A DNA stretch of 64,000 nt from Acidobacteriota bacterium (lineage in GTDB: Bacteria; Actinomycetota; AC-67), in contig JACQXY010000023.1 in the NCBI GenBank assembly GCA_016208485.1, positions 1-64,000 on the forward strand. The letters run 5' to 3'. This document shows, piece after piece, positions 19,584 to 30,353 of this stretch. A model generated the notes under the pieces. It saw only the letters and a list, made by a program, of their open reading frames with translations, had not been told where the DNA came from and did not search any database. Each line of letters opens with the position of its first letter. Within the stretch, counting starts at the first letter, position 1. The translations under genes were made by a program, and so were the position numbers.

Positions 19584-19600
19584 CTGAATTGCCAATTCAG
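19584..19600. promoter_or_regulatory. Perfect 17-bp palindrome, candidate operator
   Basis: CTGAATTG, C, CAATTCAG: 8-bp arms around one base, in an A+T-rich patch between the divergent metal-ATPase and aldehyde dehydrogenase genes, ~110 bp from each start. Size and symmetry suit a dimeric repressor; the TGAA/TTCA halves resemble ArsR/SmtB-type sites, but no such regulator gene is nearby. Confidence 0.5.
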
Positions 19601-19713
19601 ATCTGCATGCGCGCGGAGCGGGACATGGAGCGCCCGGGCCCGCAGGGCGTCGGCGGCCTTGAGCGCGCTCCCCCCGGCCTCGCTGTAAGCTCGGGCGCCG
19701 AGGACGAGGCGAG

Positions 19714-21153
<1,440 letters not shown>

Positions 21154-21292
21154 GCGCGCTCATCGTTTCTTCACACGGGGTTCGCGCCTTCCTCACATGC
21201 GTCCCCTATCCTGCGCGACGGGTCCGGGGCGTCGGCCCGTTCGCCCCAAGAGAGGAGGGCTTCGGCCCCCTCGCATCCGTGGAGGAAGGGAG

Positions 21293-21712
21293 ATGGGATT
21301 GCCGCACGCCCGCCGAAAGAGGGGCGCGGGACTCTTGGTTGGCGTCTGCCTCACCACGGCGATCCTGGTCTCCGCCGCGGCCGCCGGCGCTCGCCTGCTG
21401 GCTCACGGGGGGCCCGCGACGCCCTCCTCGACCGCGATGCCGATGTTGCCGCCCATGGCGCCGGGGGCCGATCACTCGGGGCACGTCATGCCATCCGGGG
21501 GCCGGTCGGGGGCGGCTCAAGACCACGGAACCGCCTCCCACGATCACACGGGAGTGGGACACGGCTCCGACGGCGCTGTGAACTGGTACGCCGTGGGAGC
21601 CTTCGTCGGTGTGGCCGCGGCCGGCGCCGCCGGAGCTTCGGCCACCAAGATGCGGCTGCGGCGCCGGATGCTCTCCGGGGAACTCGCCGGTGCGGGGGTG
21701 CGCGATGTCTGA
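21293..21712 (+). CDS. His/Met-rich two-TM membrane protein
   Basis: 139 aa. Hydrophobic helices at about 12-35 and 100-120 flank a loop rich in His, Met and Gly (MPMLPPM, then HSGHVMP and ASHDHTGVGHG). Such loops bind Cu or other soft/borderline metals in periplasmic proteins. The ATG has a strong GGAGGAAGGGAG site. The gene overlaps the next start by 8 bases, so it is coupled to the iron-sulfur membrane protein. I do not recognise a named family; a metal-handling role is inferred from composition and from the metal ATPase nearby. Confidence 0.72.
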   Translation: MGLPHARRKRGAGLLVGVCLTTAILVSAAAAGARLLAHGGPATPSSTAMPMLPPMAPGADHSGHVMPSGGRSGAAQDHGTASHDHTGVGHGSDGAVNWYAVGAFVGVAAAGAAGASATKMRLRRRMLSGELAGAGVRDV

Positions 21713-23144
21713 TCGCTCCTCGGGACTCCTGGACCCCGTCGAGTCCCCCGGGTCGCGGCGCTGTCCCGAAGCGAGGATCCCGCGCTCGTGGGTGCCTCCG
21801 TCGGGAGAGGAGCCCAACCTCCTCCATCTCGGCTGGGTCTCGCGGTTGCTGCGCAGCCGCTTCTACCCCGGCGTCTTCCAGGGGGTCGGGGTTGCCGTTT
21901 TCGCGGTGGTGATGTTCACGACTCTCGCAGGCCCCACGGCGTTCGATGAGAACGTCGGCGCCACCATCGTGTGGATCCTGTGGTGGCCGCTCCTGCCGAT
22001 TCTGTTCTTCCTCTTCGCTCGCCTCTGGTGCGGGGTGTGTCCCTTCCCCGTGATCGGCGAGTGGTTCCAGAAGCTCACCGGCCTGTCCCTCCCGGTGCCG
22101 ATCTGGCTCCGCAAGTACGGGATCTGGATCATCGATGCGATCTTCCTGGCGATCACTTGGGCCGACCACGTGTTCGGGATCGTCGCCTCGCCTCGCGGGA
22201 CCGGCTACCTGCTGCTCGCGGTTCTCGGGGGGATCATCGTCACGAGCCTGTTCCTGGAGCGCCGGGCGTTCTGCGCTCATCTCTGCTTCCTCGGGGGCCT
22301 CGCGGGCAACTACTCGATGGCCTCGCCGCTCGCCCTTCGCGCCAACCGCGAGAACTGCAAGGCAAGATGCAAGGAGTCCTGGTGTGCGGAGGGCTCCGAG
22401 CACGCGCCCGGTTGCCCGATGTTCATACGACCGCGGACGATCGACTCCAACCGCGACTGCAACCTGTGCGCGAACTGCATCAAGTCGTGCCCTCGCGGAT
22501 CCATCCGACTCGAGCTGCGCAAGCCCACCGCCGAGTTCTGGGCGACTCGCAAACCTCGTCTCGAGGTCGCTTCCCTCGCGATCGTGCTGGTCGGCGTGGT
22601 GCTCGTCCAGAACCTGACGATGCTCGGCATCTACGACACGATCCTCGGATGGACCTCGTCGGTGACCGCGTCCGCGAGCACGAGCGTCAACTTCAGCCTC
22701 GTGTTCCTGGTCGCGATGGCGGCTCCGGTAGCGCTCCTGCTCGCCACGAGCTGGGTGTCGGCGCGCCTCGGTGGTGGCTCCGTGCGGCGGAACTTCACCC
22801 GTTTCGGCTACGCGCTCATCCCTCTCGACCTCGCCGGCCACATCGCGCACAACCTCCTGCACTTGCTCGGTGAAGGGCTGGCGGTCCCGAAGGCCGTCGT
22901 CACGCAGCTCGGACGCACATGGACCGGGGGGACCGCGCTCCTCAGCACGGCAACGATCCAGGTCCTGCAGTACGCGGTGCTCGGCGCCGGCGTCGTGGCA
23001 ACGGTCTATGCCGCGTACCGGATCGCTCGTTCCGGAGGTGCCAGGACGAACGTGCGGGCGCTGGTCCCGCAACTCGCGATGATCGCGGTCCTCGTGGCGG
23101 CGAACGTGTACTTGTTCTCCCAGCCGATGGCCCATCGCGCGTAG
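21705..23144 (+). CDS. Polyferredoxin-like membrane protein (NapH/NosR/CcoG type)
   Basis: 479 aa with about six to eight membrane helices. Cys motifs include RLWCGVCPF and RRAFCAHLC in membrane-proximal loops, then a ferredoxin-like set (NCKARCKESWC, APGC, DCNLCANCIKSCPRG) at roughly residues 215-265. This is the pattern of membrane-bound 4Fe-4S proteins that move electrons across or along the membrane, as NapH, NosR C-terminus and CcoG do. The ATG at 21705 overlaps the previous gene. With the His/Met-rich partner it could supply electrons for copper handling, as CcoG does, or serve a reductase; no reductase gene is adjacent. Confidence 0.82.
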   Translation: MSDRSSGLLDPVESPGSRRCPEARIPRSWVPPSGEEPNLLHLGWVSRLLRSRFYPGVFQGVGVAVFAVVMFTTLAGPTAFDENVGATIVWILWWPLLPILFFLFARLWCGVCPFPVIGEWFQKLTGLSLPVPIWLRKYGIWIIDAIFLAITWADHVFGIVASPRGTGYLLLAVLGGIIVTSLFLERRAFCAHLCFLGGLAGNYSMASPLALRANRENCKARCKESWCAEGSEHAPGCPMFIRPRTIDSNRDCNLCANCIKSCPRGSIRLELRKPTAEFWATRKPRLEVASLAIVLVGVVLVQNLTMLGIYDTILGWTSSVTASASTSVNFSLVFLVAMAAPVALLLATSWVSARLGGGSVRRNFTRFGYALIPLDLAGHIAHNLLHLLGEGLAVPKAVVTQLGRTWTGGTALLSTATIQVLQYAVLGAGVVATVYAAYRIARSGGARTNVRALVPQLAMIAVLVAANVYLFSQPMAHRA

Positions 23145-23183
23145 GCGAGAAGGCTGCCGACCCTTTCGATCCAACCACCGCGC

Positions 23184-25682
23184 TCAGACGCCGCGGTGCG
23201 TGACCGTCACGTCGATCCCGGTGGTATCCTGGCCGCCCTCGACGGCAACCGGATCGGCCGAGTCGAGGTCCGGGTGGTCACGGTAGTACTCCACCACCAG
23301 CGTGTCCCGCAGGCAATCCCAGATCTGCAACTTGTAGAGGCCGGTGAGCAAGCCGCCGACGCGATAGGTTCCGTCCGGACCAGCGCTGTCTTGGCCGACG
23401 TGGTCGCCATCGACCGTGAAGACGGCGACACAGGCATCGACGGGAGCGCCGCTCTCGTCGATGATCAAGCCAGCGACCGCCCCTTCCTCGGGCGGAACGG
23501 CGAGCGTGTCGCCGAACCCCCAGGTGAGCACACCCGCCGACCCATCCAGCCCGTCGATCCTGCTCGCGTCCGCGACGCGGAACTCGCGGAATCCTTCGAA
23601 CTCCGAATGGAAGTGCGCGCGGCTGTAGACGGCGTCGGCGCGTCCGTCGCCGGTCTGGTCGAGGGACGGGATCAGAGCGAACGCTTCCGACACGGGGATC
23701 GCGTCGGCACGTGACCAACGGACGACGCCCGTCGCTCCGCCGATCCCGAAGATCGTCACGTCGCTGCCGTATTGGCGCATCCATTCGAAGTGAACGAGAT
23801 AGAGATCGTCGCCCGGCACGCCATCCAGATCGCCGGCGGGGGTCGAGAAGGCGCTGCCCCGTGTGCTCCGTTGGAAGAAGCTCTCTCCCGTCCGGCCGGA
23901 CTCGATACGTGTTACCGACGAGAGCTCGCGCTCCCAGTCCAGATCGAGCGTCGGCAGGTCGATGACGAGATCGAGCGTACCGTCGCCATCGACATCTCCT
24001 CCGATCGCGAGCAAGACGGCGACCGCGTCCGGGTTCTCGCGCAGGCGCGCCGCGGTCTCGAAGAGAATCGAGCCCGATGCGCCGTCACGCCGCTCGAGCC
24101 GGACGGCGGGCTCACCGTCGAACGCGCCGACGAGTCCGACGAGAAGATCCGATCCGGCACCGCCCCCGACCGGCCCGATCGGAACCGCGACAAGAGGGAA
24201 CTCGTCTTCAACGCCCGTCTGCGCGCGCCAGAGGAGCAGCCCGTCTACGCCAGCGACCGCGCCTTGAACGATCGTGGTATCGGTTCGCGTTGTGACAGCC
24301 TCGATCAGCAAGAGATCGCCCGACGCGTCGCCGTCGAGGTCCGCGCGTGCGGGAAGCAGCACCGCGGAGGTCCGCCGGTCGTCTTCCTCGGTGTCCAGGA
24401 TCGTGCGACTCCACGCCGTCGCACCCGACCCGCCGAGGATGAGCGCGGCGTTCAGCTCGTACCGACGCGAGCCGGCGCAGGTCGCCGGCCCGCCCGCCGA
24501 CACACACGTGAGCGGCGTCTCGACCCACCGGTCCGACTGCAACAGGAGGTCCTCCGTGTCGTCACCGGCAACATCCCCGACGCCGAGCAGAACCGTGCCC
24601 GAACTCAGATGCGGATCCTCGGCGCGTTCGAGGAGCGTAGACCCGTCGGCCCCAGAGAGGACGAGCGCGCGCGACGCGACCACCGGCCGGGCCCATCCGC
24701 TCCACGCCGCCGCGTCATCCGAGGCCTGTGCGTCGGCCGCGGCGTAGGGCCACGCGAACCGGTAGAGATTGAGGATCACGTCGTCACCGCCGTCGCCATC
24801 CTGGTCTCCGACGACCTCCGGGAATCCGGTCGTGCTGGCCGCGACCACGCTCGCGCCTCCACCTGCGGGAAGAAACACCTGTGGGACGCCGGCGAACGCG
24901 GCCGCGACCACATCCGGGGCCACGCGTTGCCACATCTCGTCGCCGCCCGGACCAGAGATCGCCGTCACGGTGGTCCTCGTCGTGACGACTCCCGCGCCGA
25001 CGCAGACCCCGAAGCAGACGACATCACCGGCGTGGCTCTCAACATCGAGCCGGTAGAGGAGGATGTCGTCCGCCCCGTCGGCGTCAAGGTCCGCGCCGGT
25101 CAGCGGCCAAACGTCCCAGGCGCCCGCGATGTCAACGGCCCATAGCTCGGCTGCGTCCGTCGAGCGCAGCGCGCGGATCGCGATCCACTCCCCGCCGTTC
25201 TTCCCCGACAGCCGGAACTCGATGGACAGGCTGTCCTCGAGCCCGTCGCCGTTGAGATCTCCGCCCGGGAACCCGAGGTGCACGACATCCTCGCCCCGGC
25301 GTCCCTGCTCCAGCGCACGCACATCCGGCGCTCGGTACCCGGTGAAACGCTCAGCGAGCAGGCGCGACGCGCGCGCGGGGCTCGCCGGAAGGCGCGGATC
25401 GCCGACCTTCGCGACGATTGCCGCCACTCCGAGCGCGCGGGTCTCGAGCGCGCCTGCGTCGAGCGCGGGTGTCTCACCGTCGAGCACGACCGCGGATCGG
25501 GTCGGGCGGCTTGCGCGCGCGAGGTCGAGGAAGCGCGAGACAGCGGGCGCGCCGGAGTCGCTCGGCCGCTCGGCAGATGGTTCGGCGCTCACGCCGGCCG
25601 GGGGGCCGACGAGGGCCAAGACCGGCAGCAGGCCGACTATCAGAAAGCCGCGTCCTCGATTCCCCATGCCGCTCACGCTCAT
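23184..25682 (-). CDS. Secreted FG-GAP/VCBS repeat protein with C-terminal carboxypeptidase-regulatory domain
   Basis: 832 aa. Signal peptide at residues 1-32 (hydrophobic LPVLALVG, cleavage near VSA). Many FG-GAP/VCBS calcium-binding repeats follow, each with acidic loops such as DLNGDGLEDSL, DLDADGADDILLY, DQDGDGGDDVIL and DVDGDGTLDLVID. The last ~90 residues form a carboxypeptidase-regulatory beta-sandwich (GLIIDESGAPVDACVAVF, then DGTYRVGGL). The repeats predict an extracellular integrin-like propeller. ATG 25682 has AAGG upstream; ATG 25667 is an alternative. Adhesion or surface binding is likely, partner unknown. Confidence 0.85.
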   Translation of the reverse strand: MSVSGMGNRGRGFLIVGLLPVLALVGPPAGVSAEPSAERPSDSGAPAVSRFLDLARASRPTRSAVVLDGETPALDAGALETRALGVAAIVAKVGDPRLPASPARASRLLAERFTGYRAPDVRALEQGRRGEDVVHLGFPGGDLNGDGLEDSLSIEFRLSGKNGGEWIAIRALRSTDAAELWAVDIAGAWDVWPLTGADLDADGADDILLYRLDVESHAGDVVCFGVCVGAGVVTTRTTVTAISGPGGDEMWQRVAPDVVAAAFAGVPQVFLPAGGGASVVAASTTGFPEVVGDQDGDGGDDVILNLYRFAWPYAAADAQASDDAAAWSGWARPVVASRALVLSGADGSTLLERAEDPHLSSGTVLLGVGDVAGDDTEDLLLQSDRWVETPLTCVSAGGPATCAGSRRYELNAALILGGSGATAWSRTILDTEEDDRRTSAVLLPARADLDGDASGDLLLIEAVTTRTDTTIVQGAVAGVDGLLLWRAQTGVEDEFPLVAVPIGPVGGGAGSDLLVGLVGAFDGEPAVRLERRDGASGSILFETAARLRENPDAVAVLLAIGGDVDGDGTLDLVIDLPTLDLDWERELSSVTRIESGRTGESFFQRSTRGSAFSTPAGDLDGVPGDDLYLVHFEWMRQYGSDVTIFGIGGATGVVRWSRADAIPVSEAFALIPSLDQTGDGRADAVYSRAHFHSEFEGFREFRVADASRIDGLDGSAGVLTWGFGDTLAVPPEEGAVAGLIIDESGAPVDACVAVFTVDGDHVGQDSAGPDGTYRVGGLLTGLYKLQIWDCLRDTLVVEYYRDHPDLDSADPVAVEGGQDTTGIDVTVTHRGV

Positions 25683-25760
25683 AGAAGACCTTGTTCGACG
25701 CCCGAGGCGTACCTCCCTGTCGGGCTTCCCAAGACGCCCATGCTGGTTGCGCTCCGTCCT

Positions 25761-25810
25761 CGAAGGCTAGGGACTTCGACCGAAGGCTCGATAGGGGTGA
25801 CGATATCACC
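25761..25810. promoter_or_regulatory. Repeats in the divergent FG-GAP/pepN intergenic region
   Basis: CGAAGGCT occurs at 25761 and again at 25781, a 20-bp spacing, followed by the imperfect palindrome GGTGA-CGATA-TCACC at 25796-25810. They lie in the ~240-bp gap between divergent genes. A regulatory role is only a guess. Confidence 0.25.
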
Positions 25811-25920
25811 GCCGACCTTGACACTTCCGGGGTCCGCAGGCCCGGGCAGGAGCAGCGCCGCGTGAACAGGGATAGCCGCGCGTGACTCCCGGCGCGGCCC
25901 TGGGGTAGGATCGCCGGGCT

Positions 25921-28467
25921 ATGCCCGAGACGCCGGCGCAACCGCACAACCTCACGCGCGATGAGGCGCGCGAGCGCGCTCGCCTGCTCTCCGGCCTCCG
26001 CTACGAGGTCGCCCTCGATCTGACGACCGGCGCCGAGACGTTCGAGTGTCAGGCGACCGTGTCGTTCGCGTGCGCCGAGCCGGGCGCCTCGACCTTCGTC
26101 GATCTGTTCGCCCCCGAGGTCGAATCGGCGACGCTGAACGGTCGGCTGCTCTCCGAGGAGGCCTTCGACGGGACGCGGATCCGCCTGGACTCACTCGCCG
26201 CGGGGAACACGCTTCGGGTGGTCGCGCGCTGCGCCTATCAGAGGAGCGGTGTCGGGCTCCACCGGTTCGAGGATCCGGTGGACGGCGCGGTCTACCTGCA
26301 CACGCAGTTCGAGCCGCGCGACGCGCACCGGGTCTTCCCGTGCTTCGATCAGCCGGATCTGAAGGGTCCGATCGCGATGTCTGTCGTCGCACCGGCGGGC
26401 TGGGAGGTCGTCTCAGGCGGCCGCGCCATCCAGCGCCCGGCGCCCGGCGCCGGAGGTCTCTGGCGCTTCGAGACGACTCGCCCCGTCTCGACGTACCTCG
26501 CCGTCGTGGTCGCCGGCCCCTACCACGCGGTCCACGAGCCGCACGGCGACATCAACCTCGGCCTCTACTGCCGGCAGTCGCTCGCGCAGTACCTCGATCC
26601 TGGGGAGATATTCGAGATCACCAAGCAAGGTCTCGACTTCTTCCAAAGCGTCTTCGACTACCCGTACGTCTTCGGCAAGTACGACCAGGCGTTCGTGCCC
26701 GAGTTCAACTCGGGGGCGATGGAGAACCCGGGCTGCGTGACCTTCCAGGAGTCCTTCATCTTCCGCTCGAAGGTGACCGACTTCCTGCGCGAGGCTCGCG
26801 CAGGGACGATCCTCCACGAGATGGCCCACATGTGGTTCGGCGACCTCGTGACCATGCGGTGGTGGGACGATCTCTGGCTGAACGAGAGCTTCGCCACCTT
26901 CATGGGGACTCTCGCCGAGTCGCGGGCGACGCGCTTCGCGCACAGTTGGATCAGCTTCAACCAGCAATGGAAGGCGTGGGCCTACCAGCAGGACCAGCTC
27001 CCGTCGACTCACCCCATCGTGGCCGACTGCCCCGACGTTCAGACGGCGCTCCTCAATTTCGACGGCGTGACGTATGCGAAGGGGGCGTCGGTGCTCCGCC
27101 AGCTCGGGGCGTGGGTGGGGGAGGAGGCGTTCCTTGCGGGCTGCCGCCGCTACTTCCGGCGCCACGAGTTCGCGAACGCCGGGCTCGCGGACTTCCTCTC
27201 CGCGCTCGAGGAGACCTCGGGCCGCGATCTCGGGGTCTGGTCGAAGGAGTGGCTCGAGACGGCGGGCGTGAACACCCTTCGGCCCGTCGCGGAGGTCTCC
27301 GGTGACGCTTACCGGTCGGTCGCGATCGCTCAGGAGGCACCCCCGGAGTGGCCCGTCCTGCGTCCGCACCGGCTGGCCGTCGGCCTCTACGACGCGGGGC
27401 CGGAGGGGCTCGTCCGGCGCCGCCGGCTGGAGCTCGACGCGGTCGGTGACCGGACCGAGGTGGCGGAACTTGCCGGCGAACGGGTGCCCGACCTGCTGCT
27501 CGTGAACGACGAGGACCTCGCCTATGCGAAGATCCGCCTGGATCCGCGGTCCTTCGAGACGGTCGCCTCCCGGTTGAGAGACCTCGCCGACCCGCTCTCT
27601 CGATCGCTCTGCTGGTCGTCGGCGTGGGACATGGTGCGGGACGGCGAGCTGCCGGCGCGCGACTACATCCGCCTCGTGCTCGGAAACGTCGAGGGCGAGC
27701 GTGAGATCGGGACGGCGCAGACTTTGCTGGCGCGGGCCCGCTCGGCCGCCGTGATCTTCGGCGATCCGGAGCGGCGGGACGCGGCCCTGTCGTCCATCGC
27801 GGAGGCTGCGCTCGCGGCGGTGCGCGCCGCCGAGCCCGGAGGGGACCGCCAGCTCGCCTGGGCTCACGCACTGATCGGGGCCGCTCGCTCCGCCGAGCAT
27901 CTCGCCGTGCTGCGGGGGATCCTCGAGGGCGGTGTTGTGATCGAGGGGCTCGCGGTGGACATCGACCTGCGCTGGAGCATCGTGCGGGCGCTGACCGCCG
28001 GCGGCGTGGCCGGCGAAGACCTGATCGAGGCCGAGGTGGAACGCGACCCCACCGACGAGGGCCGGCGTCACGCCGCGGCCGCGCGCGCGGGGCGCCCGAC
28101 CGCCGAGGCGAAATCGGAGGCATGGCGCGCGGTGGTCGAGGACGCGTCGCTCCCGCTCGCTACTCTCCGCGCGATCGTGGGTGGGTTCGCCCGCATCGAG
28201 CAGGAGCGGCTGCTCGCCCCGTATGCCGAGCGCTACTTCGAGGTTGCCGCCGGATTCTGGGAGTCGCGGTCCCCGGAAGTCGCGCTCACTCTCTCGACCG
28301 GGTTGTACCCCGGGTACGCGATCTCCGAGCGCACGCTCGAGATGACCGACGCCTACCTCGAGGCGAAGGACCCGATCCCGCCGCTGCGGCGCATCGTCCT
28401 TGAGGGTCGCGACGGGGTGCGCCGCGCGCTCAAGGCGCGCGCCTGCGACGCCGCCGCGCGCGGCTGA
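25921..28467 (+). CDS. pepN: Aminopeptidase N, M1 family
   Basis: 848 aa, full length. It removes N-terminal residues from peptides in the cytoplasm. The exopeptidase motif GAMEN is at 265-269, the Zn-binding HEMAH at 299-303 with the third ligand Glu322 in LNESFA. An ERAP1-like helical C-terminal domain follows. Segments such as GLHRFEDPVDGAVYLHTQFE are close to actinobacterial PepN sequences. ATG 25921 lies directly after a TAGGATCGCCGGGCT stretch with only a weak site. It stands alone, divergent from the FG-GAP gene. Confidence 0.93.
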   Translation: MPETPAQPHNLTRDEARERARLLSGLRYEVALDLTTGAETFECQATVSFACAEPGASTFVDLFAPEVESATLNGRLLSEEAFDGTRIRLDSLAAGNTLRVVARCAYQRSGVGLHRFEDPVDGAVYLHTQFEPRDAHRVFPCFDQPDLKGPIAMSVVAPAGWEVVSGGRAIQRPAPGAGGLWRFETTRPVSTYLAVVVAGPYHAVHEPHGDINLGLYCRQSLAQYLDPGEIFEITKQGLDFFQSVFDYPYVFGKYDQAFVPEFNSGAMENPGCVTFQESFIFRSKVTDFLREARAGTILHEMAHMWFGDLVTMRWWDDLWLNESFATFMGTLAESRATRFAHSWISFNQQWKAWAYQQDQLPSTHPIVADCPDVQTALLNFDGVTYAKGASVLRQLGAWVGEEAFLAGCRRYFRRHEFANAGLADFLSALEETSGRDLGVWSKEWLETAGVNTLRPVAEVSGDAYRSVAIAQEAPPEWPVLRPHRLAVGLYDAGPEGLVRRRRLELDAVGDRTEVAELAGERVPDLLLVNDEDLAYAKIRLDPRSFETVASRLRDLADPLSRSLCWSSAWDMVRDGELPARDYIRLVLGNVEGEREIGTAQTLLARARSAAVIFGDPERRDAALSSIAEAALAAVRAAEPGGDRQLAWAHALIGAARSAEHLAVLRGILEGGVVIEGLAVDIDLRWSIVRALTAGGVAGEDLIEAEVERDPTDEGRRHAAAARAGRPTAEAKSEAWRAVVEDASLPLATLRAIVGGFARIEQERLLAPYAERYFEVAAGFWESRSPEVALTLSTGLYPGYAISERTLEMTDAYLEAKDPIPPLRRIVLEGRDGVRRALKARACDAAARG

Positions 28468-28581
28468 CCGGCCCGGCTCGCGCGCGTCTCGCCTCTGGGG
28501 CGCGTCTAGGGCGGATGACCTACCCGGAAGGGAGACGCCTGCGCCTGGACGCCCGGGCTCGGCGACGCCGACCATTTAGGC

Positions 28582-29166
28582 ATGCATGGGGACGAAGGAT
28601 CTCGGGCGGAGGAGGCCGCACCGCCCGGGAGGCATGCTCCGCGCCGGCTGAAGGTCGCCGCGGCGATCACGGCCGCGGTGGCGATCGCGCTCGGGGGGCT
28701 CACCGTGCGGGCCATCCAGACGAGCCACGCGGGCCTCGGCGCGGATCCGGTGAACCGTCGGGCGCCGGACTTCTCGCTCCCGACGCTCGACGGGGGCGGA
28801 ATGACCCTTTCCTCGCTTCGCGGCAAACCCGTGGTGCTCAACTTCTGGGCTTCCTGGTGCGGCAGTTGCCGTGAGGAGGCGCCGATTCTCGCGGCCGGGT
28901 GGAAGCGGTGGGCTCCGGCCGGAGTCCAGTTCCTCGGGGTGGACATCCGCGACTCGCGGGTCTGGGCGCGCCGGTTCGTGGAGGAGTTCGGGCTCGGGTA
29001 TCCGCACGTCTTCGACTCATCCGGCGAGGTCTCGCGCAGGTACGGCCTCACCGGCCAGCCGGAGTCGTTCTTCATCGGTCCCGACGGCTACATCAAGGCG
29101 AAGTGGATCGGCCCGCTCGACCCTGCGGCGATGGACCGGATCCTCCGCGCGCTTGTGGGCGAGTGA
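28582..29166 (+). CDS. TlpA/ResA-like thiol-disulfide oxidoreductase
   Basis: 194 aa. A membrane anchor lies at ~25-45 and a thioredoxin fold from ~60, with the redox motif WCGSC at 92-96 and a cis-Pro region GQPESFFI. The AhpC/TSA-like core DFSLPTLDGG and WASWC are typical of ResA/TlpA/CcmG. These extracytoplasmic proteins reduce apocytochrome or other thiols. No separate ccmG gene lies in the ccm cluster 10 kb away, so this is the best local candidate for that job (inference). The start is uncertain because no clear ribosome site precedes ATG 28582. Confidence 0.85.
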   Translation: MHGDEGSRAEEAAPPGRHAPRRLKVAAAITAAVAIALGGLTVRAIQTSHAGLGADPVNRRAPDFSLPTLDGGGMTLSSLRGKPVVLNFWASWCGSCREEAPILAAGWKRWAPAGVQFLGVDIRDSRVWARRFVEEFGLGYPHVFDSSGEVSRRYGLTGQPESFFIGPDGYIKAKWIGPLDPAAMDRILRALVGE

Positions 29167-29182
29167 TGGGGAGGTCGGACGG

Positions 29183-29890
29183 GTGAGCCACCCCGGGTCC
29201 ACAGCGCTCTTGCTGGCAGGCGTCGTCGCCGTCGGCGCGGCTCCGCTGGTCACCCTGGTCGCCTGGGCGGCCCGGCGTCGGTCCGAGCCGGGTCGCGCCG
29301 GCTCGGAGTCGCCGGCGAAGCGGGACGGGGCGCGGCGCGCGCGCCTTCTCTCCGTCGCGCTCGCGGTGGTCGCGCTGGCCGCGCTCGCCGCGGGCGGATC
29401 CCTGCTCGTGTCGGGACGGGACTCCGCTCCCGCAACGGCGGAGTACTCCGCACCGGCCGGCGCGGGCCCCGCGACGGCGGAGGACGGGCTCCCCGGCTCG
29501 CTCGCCGGCCTGCCGAGGGTCGACCTCGTGACCGGCGAGCGCGCGGTGGCGGACGTAACCGCGCTCCACGGGCTCGACATCCCGGTCGTGTCGGCGGCGA
29601 TCGCCCGCTACGGGGAGTCCGGGGACAAGGCCGAGGTGTGGGTTTCCTACTCCGAGGATGCCGCCGCGGCGACGAAGCTCGCCGAGCGCATGGCCGGCAA
29701 GATCGCCGAAGGGCGGAGTCCTTTCGACGTCCCCGAACTCGTGGGCGGCAAGAGCGGCATCTGGTTCACGCGCGGCATGGGCCAGATCCACTTCTTCTTT
29801 GCCCGGGGGACCGCCGTGTGGTGGCTCTCGATCGGCGACGCGCGCGCGCAGGACGCACTTGCCGAGGTGCTCCGGGTCGCGAACGGGTAG
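29183..29890 (+). CDS. Membrane protein of unknown function
   Basis: 235 aa. Two hydrophobic helices (about 8-30 and 52-75) are followed by a ~155-residue soluble domain with no recognised family. GTG 29183 is preceded by GGGGAGGT at good spacing and starts 16 bases after the TlpA-like gene, so the two probably form an operon. The soluble part lies on the same side as either the N- or C-terminus of the second helix, probably outside. It contains no Cys, so no direct redox role is visible. Confidence 0.62.
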   Translation: MSHPGSTALLLAGVVAVGAAPLVTLVAWAARRRSEPGRAGSESPAKRDGARRARLLSVALAVVALAALAAGGSLLVSGRDSAPATAEYSAPAGAGPATAEDGLPGSLAGLPRVDLVTGERAVADVTALHGLDIPVVSAAIARYGESGDKAEVWVSYSEDAAAATKLAERMAGKIAEGRSPFDVPELVGGKSGIWFTRGMGQIHFFFARGTAVWWLSIGDARAQDALAEVLRVANG

Positions 29891-29941
29891 TCCCGGGCGG
29901 CTCTTCCTCCGCGCCGTACATCCCCTGGAGCTGAGGCCGAT

Positions 29942-30286
29942 TCAGCCCGTGTGTGCGATGCCGGTGAGGTAGGAGTACACCGAGGCGGCGACCACGAGCA
30001 GGGAGGCCAAGACGGTCTTCGTCTGAGTCATCTCGCCGGTCATCCGCAGCCCGAGGACCGCGGCGAGCGCGAGCGCGGGCAGGGCCGCGTGCCAGACGTT
30101 CGGCCCCATCGAGGTCGAGGTCGACATGAAGAAGCCCGTCACGAGCTGAAGGGCGAGGCTCCCGTGGGCGAGCGCGGCGAGGCTCCGGAGCCGCTCCGGG
30201 CGATGGCCGGGAACGAGGGCGTAGGCTCCCACGGCGGCATTGAGCGCGACGACCGCAATCCCGAGGAAGACGTGAACCCCGGTCAT
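29942..30286 (-). CDS. Small four-helix membrane protein
   Basis: 114 aa with about four hydrophobic helices (4-24, 35-55, 63-80, 88-110). Two conserved-looking His (in VHVFLG near the N-terminus and NVWHAALP mid-protein) could bind haem, but this is not established. It is the last gene of the long minus-strand respiratory run (ccmE to here), 67 bp after the previous stop. No family recognised. An accessory subunit of the quinol-oxidising complex is possible. Confidence 0.6.
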   Translation of the reverse strand: MTGVHVFLGIAVVALNAAVGAYALVPGHRPERLRSLAALAHGSLALQLVTGFFMSTSTSMGPNVWHAALPALALAAVLGLRMTGEMTQTKTVLASLLVVAASVYSYLTGIAHTG

Positions 30287-30353
30287 CGGGTCATCCGCCT
30301 CTCGCCCGAAGCCTGCAACGCCCCGTGACCTGCGGCCGTCCCCACCGCGCCGA

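Noticed and set aside
17322-19688. 788-codon open frame opposite the metal ATPase gene
   Set aside because: High-G+C antisense shadow: Arg/Glu/Ala/Gly-rich, no motifs, while the minus strand has all P-type ATPase motifs.
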